This document shows positions 63,924-64,000 of a stretch of DNA of 64,000 bases, in pieces. The notes below the pieces were generated by a model that saw only the letters and a list, made by a program, of their open reading frames with translations, ran no database searches and was not told the origin of the DNA. The stretch lies in NCBI RefSeq assembly GCF_000520955.1, contig NZ_JACC01000013.1:62001-126000 (forward strand), given 5' to 3'. Numbering within the stretch: position 1 is the first letter of the stretch; each line of letters starts with the position of its first letter. Source of the stretch: Aquimarina pacifica. GTDB lineage: Bacteria; Bacteroidota; Bacteroidia; Flavobacteriales; Flavobacteriaceae. Both the position numbers and the translations under genes were made by a program.

Positions 63924-64000
63924 CTAGCGTTCAGATACTGGTTTAAATTCTCTGTGCGTCTCTCCAGTATATATCTGTCTTGGTCTACCGATTGGTTCCT
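63924..64000 (-). CDS. gltA: Citrate synthase, C-terminal end (partial)
   Basis: The last 24 codons of a leftward gene that enters from the right edge. They read EPIGRPRQIYTGETHREF then KPVSER and a stop. The GRPRQIYTG ending is the conserved C-terminus of type II citrate synthases in flavobacteria (compare the RQLYTG ending in other bacteria). The rest of the gene lies outside the window, so motifs of the active site cannot be checked. Confidence 0.85.
   Translation of the reverse strand, partial: EPIGRPRQIYTGETHREFKPVSER

Noticed and set aside
1..64000. CRISPR array, rRNA or tRNA genes
   Set aside because: No regularly spaced direct repeats, no cloverleaf-like segment with conserved T-arm and no rRNA-like sequence was seen in the intergenic regions.

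Overview
The window looks like chromosomal DNA of a marine flavobacterium (Bacteroidota). It is AT-rich. Proteins have short hydrophobic leaders followed by Gln or a lipobox Cys. There is a Bacteroidota-type conjugation (Tra) gene set, a type IX secretion C-terminal sorting domain, an ECF sigma/FecR/TonB-receptor triad with an STN domain, an extended Rho, and families largely restricted to this phylum (DUF1599, BT_3928, DUF4293, DUF3667, CtlX). The 1137-aa protein with two agarase-style C-terminal repeats suggests an Aquimarina- or Zobellia-like polysaccharide degrader; that is a guess from recall, not a search. No rRNA, tRNA, CRISPR array, transposase, integrase or relaxase was seen.

Region 1 (about 0.3-18.4 kb) is accessory. 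A leftward block of fifteen genes encodes a Bacteroidota-type type IV secretion system (T4SS): coupling ATPase, M23 peptidase, TraM/VirB10-like, TraG/VirB4-like, TraN/VirB9-like, five unrecognised exported proteins, TraJ/VirB6-like, TraF/VirB3-like, TraE/VirB2-like and TraK/VirB8-like, then a PH-domain membrane protein. A LytTR regulator with a degenerate receiver follows. A 135-bp structured, inverted-repeat-bounded segment lies between the pilin and TraK genes. Upstream of the coupling ATPase, where mobilisation genes often sit in conjugative transposons, there is instead a divergent control region (inverted repeat, 38-codon rightward ORF with its own terminator). Beyond it are two large paralogous leucine-rich-repeat (LRR) proteins with an invariant Gly-Asn-Cys motif and strongly basic C-terminal tails. 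I suggest these are T4SS-delivered proteins; this is the main candidate for an undescribed system in the window.

Region 2 (18.9-30.2 kb) holds a secreted T9SS beta-propeller protein, a frameshifted transglutaminase-like gene broken at a 13-A tract, a DUF4386 membrane protein, a YceI/outer-membrane-barrel pair, a TPR-LuxR membrane regulator, an exported alpha/beta hydrolase with a LytTR-like site upstream, and an M57-like HEIGH metalloprotease lipoprotein.

Region 3 (30.8-51.6 kb) is mostly housekeeping: clpS, prmA, tpiA, a lone DppB-type permease, BT_3928, DUF1599, folP, the diadenylate cyclase gene cdaA, an ABC exporter, truA, a phosphodiesterase, rho, two pentein-fold arginine/citrulline enzymes with an Rrf2 regulator, a CpcT-like lipoprotein, a DUF2867 SDR, argS and a GNAT acetyltransferase.

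Region 4 (51.6-64 kb) carries the TonB receptor/FecR/ECF triad, two lipoproteins (one with three fasciclin domains), ffh, folD, an SH3/coiled-coil exported protein with a promoter region dense in AAAACAC motifs, msrA and the 3' end of citrate synthase.
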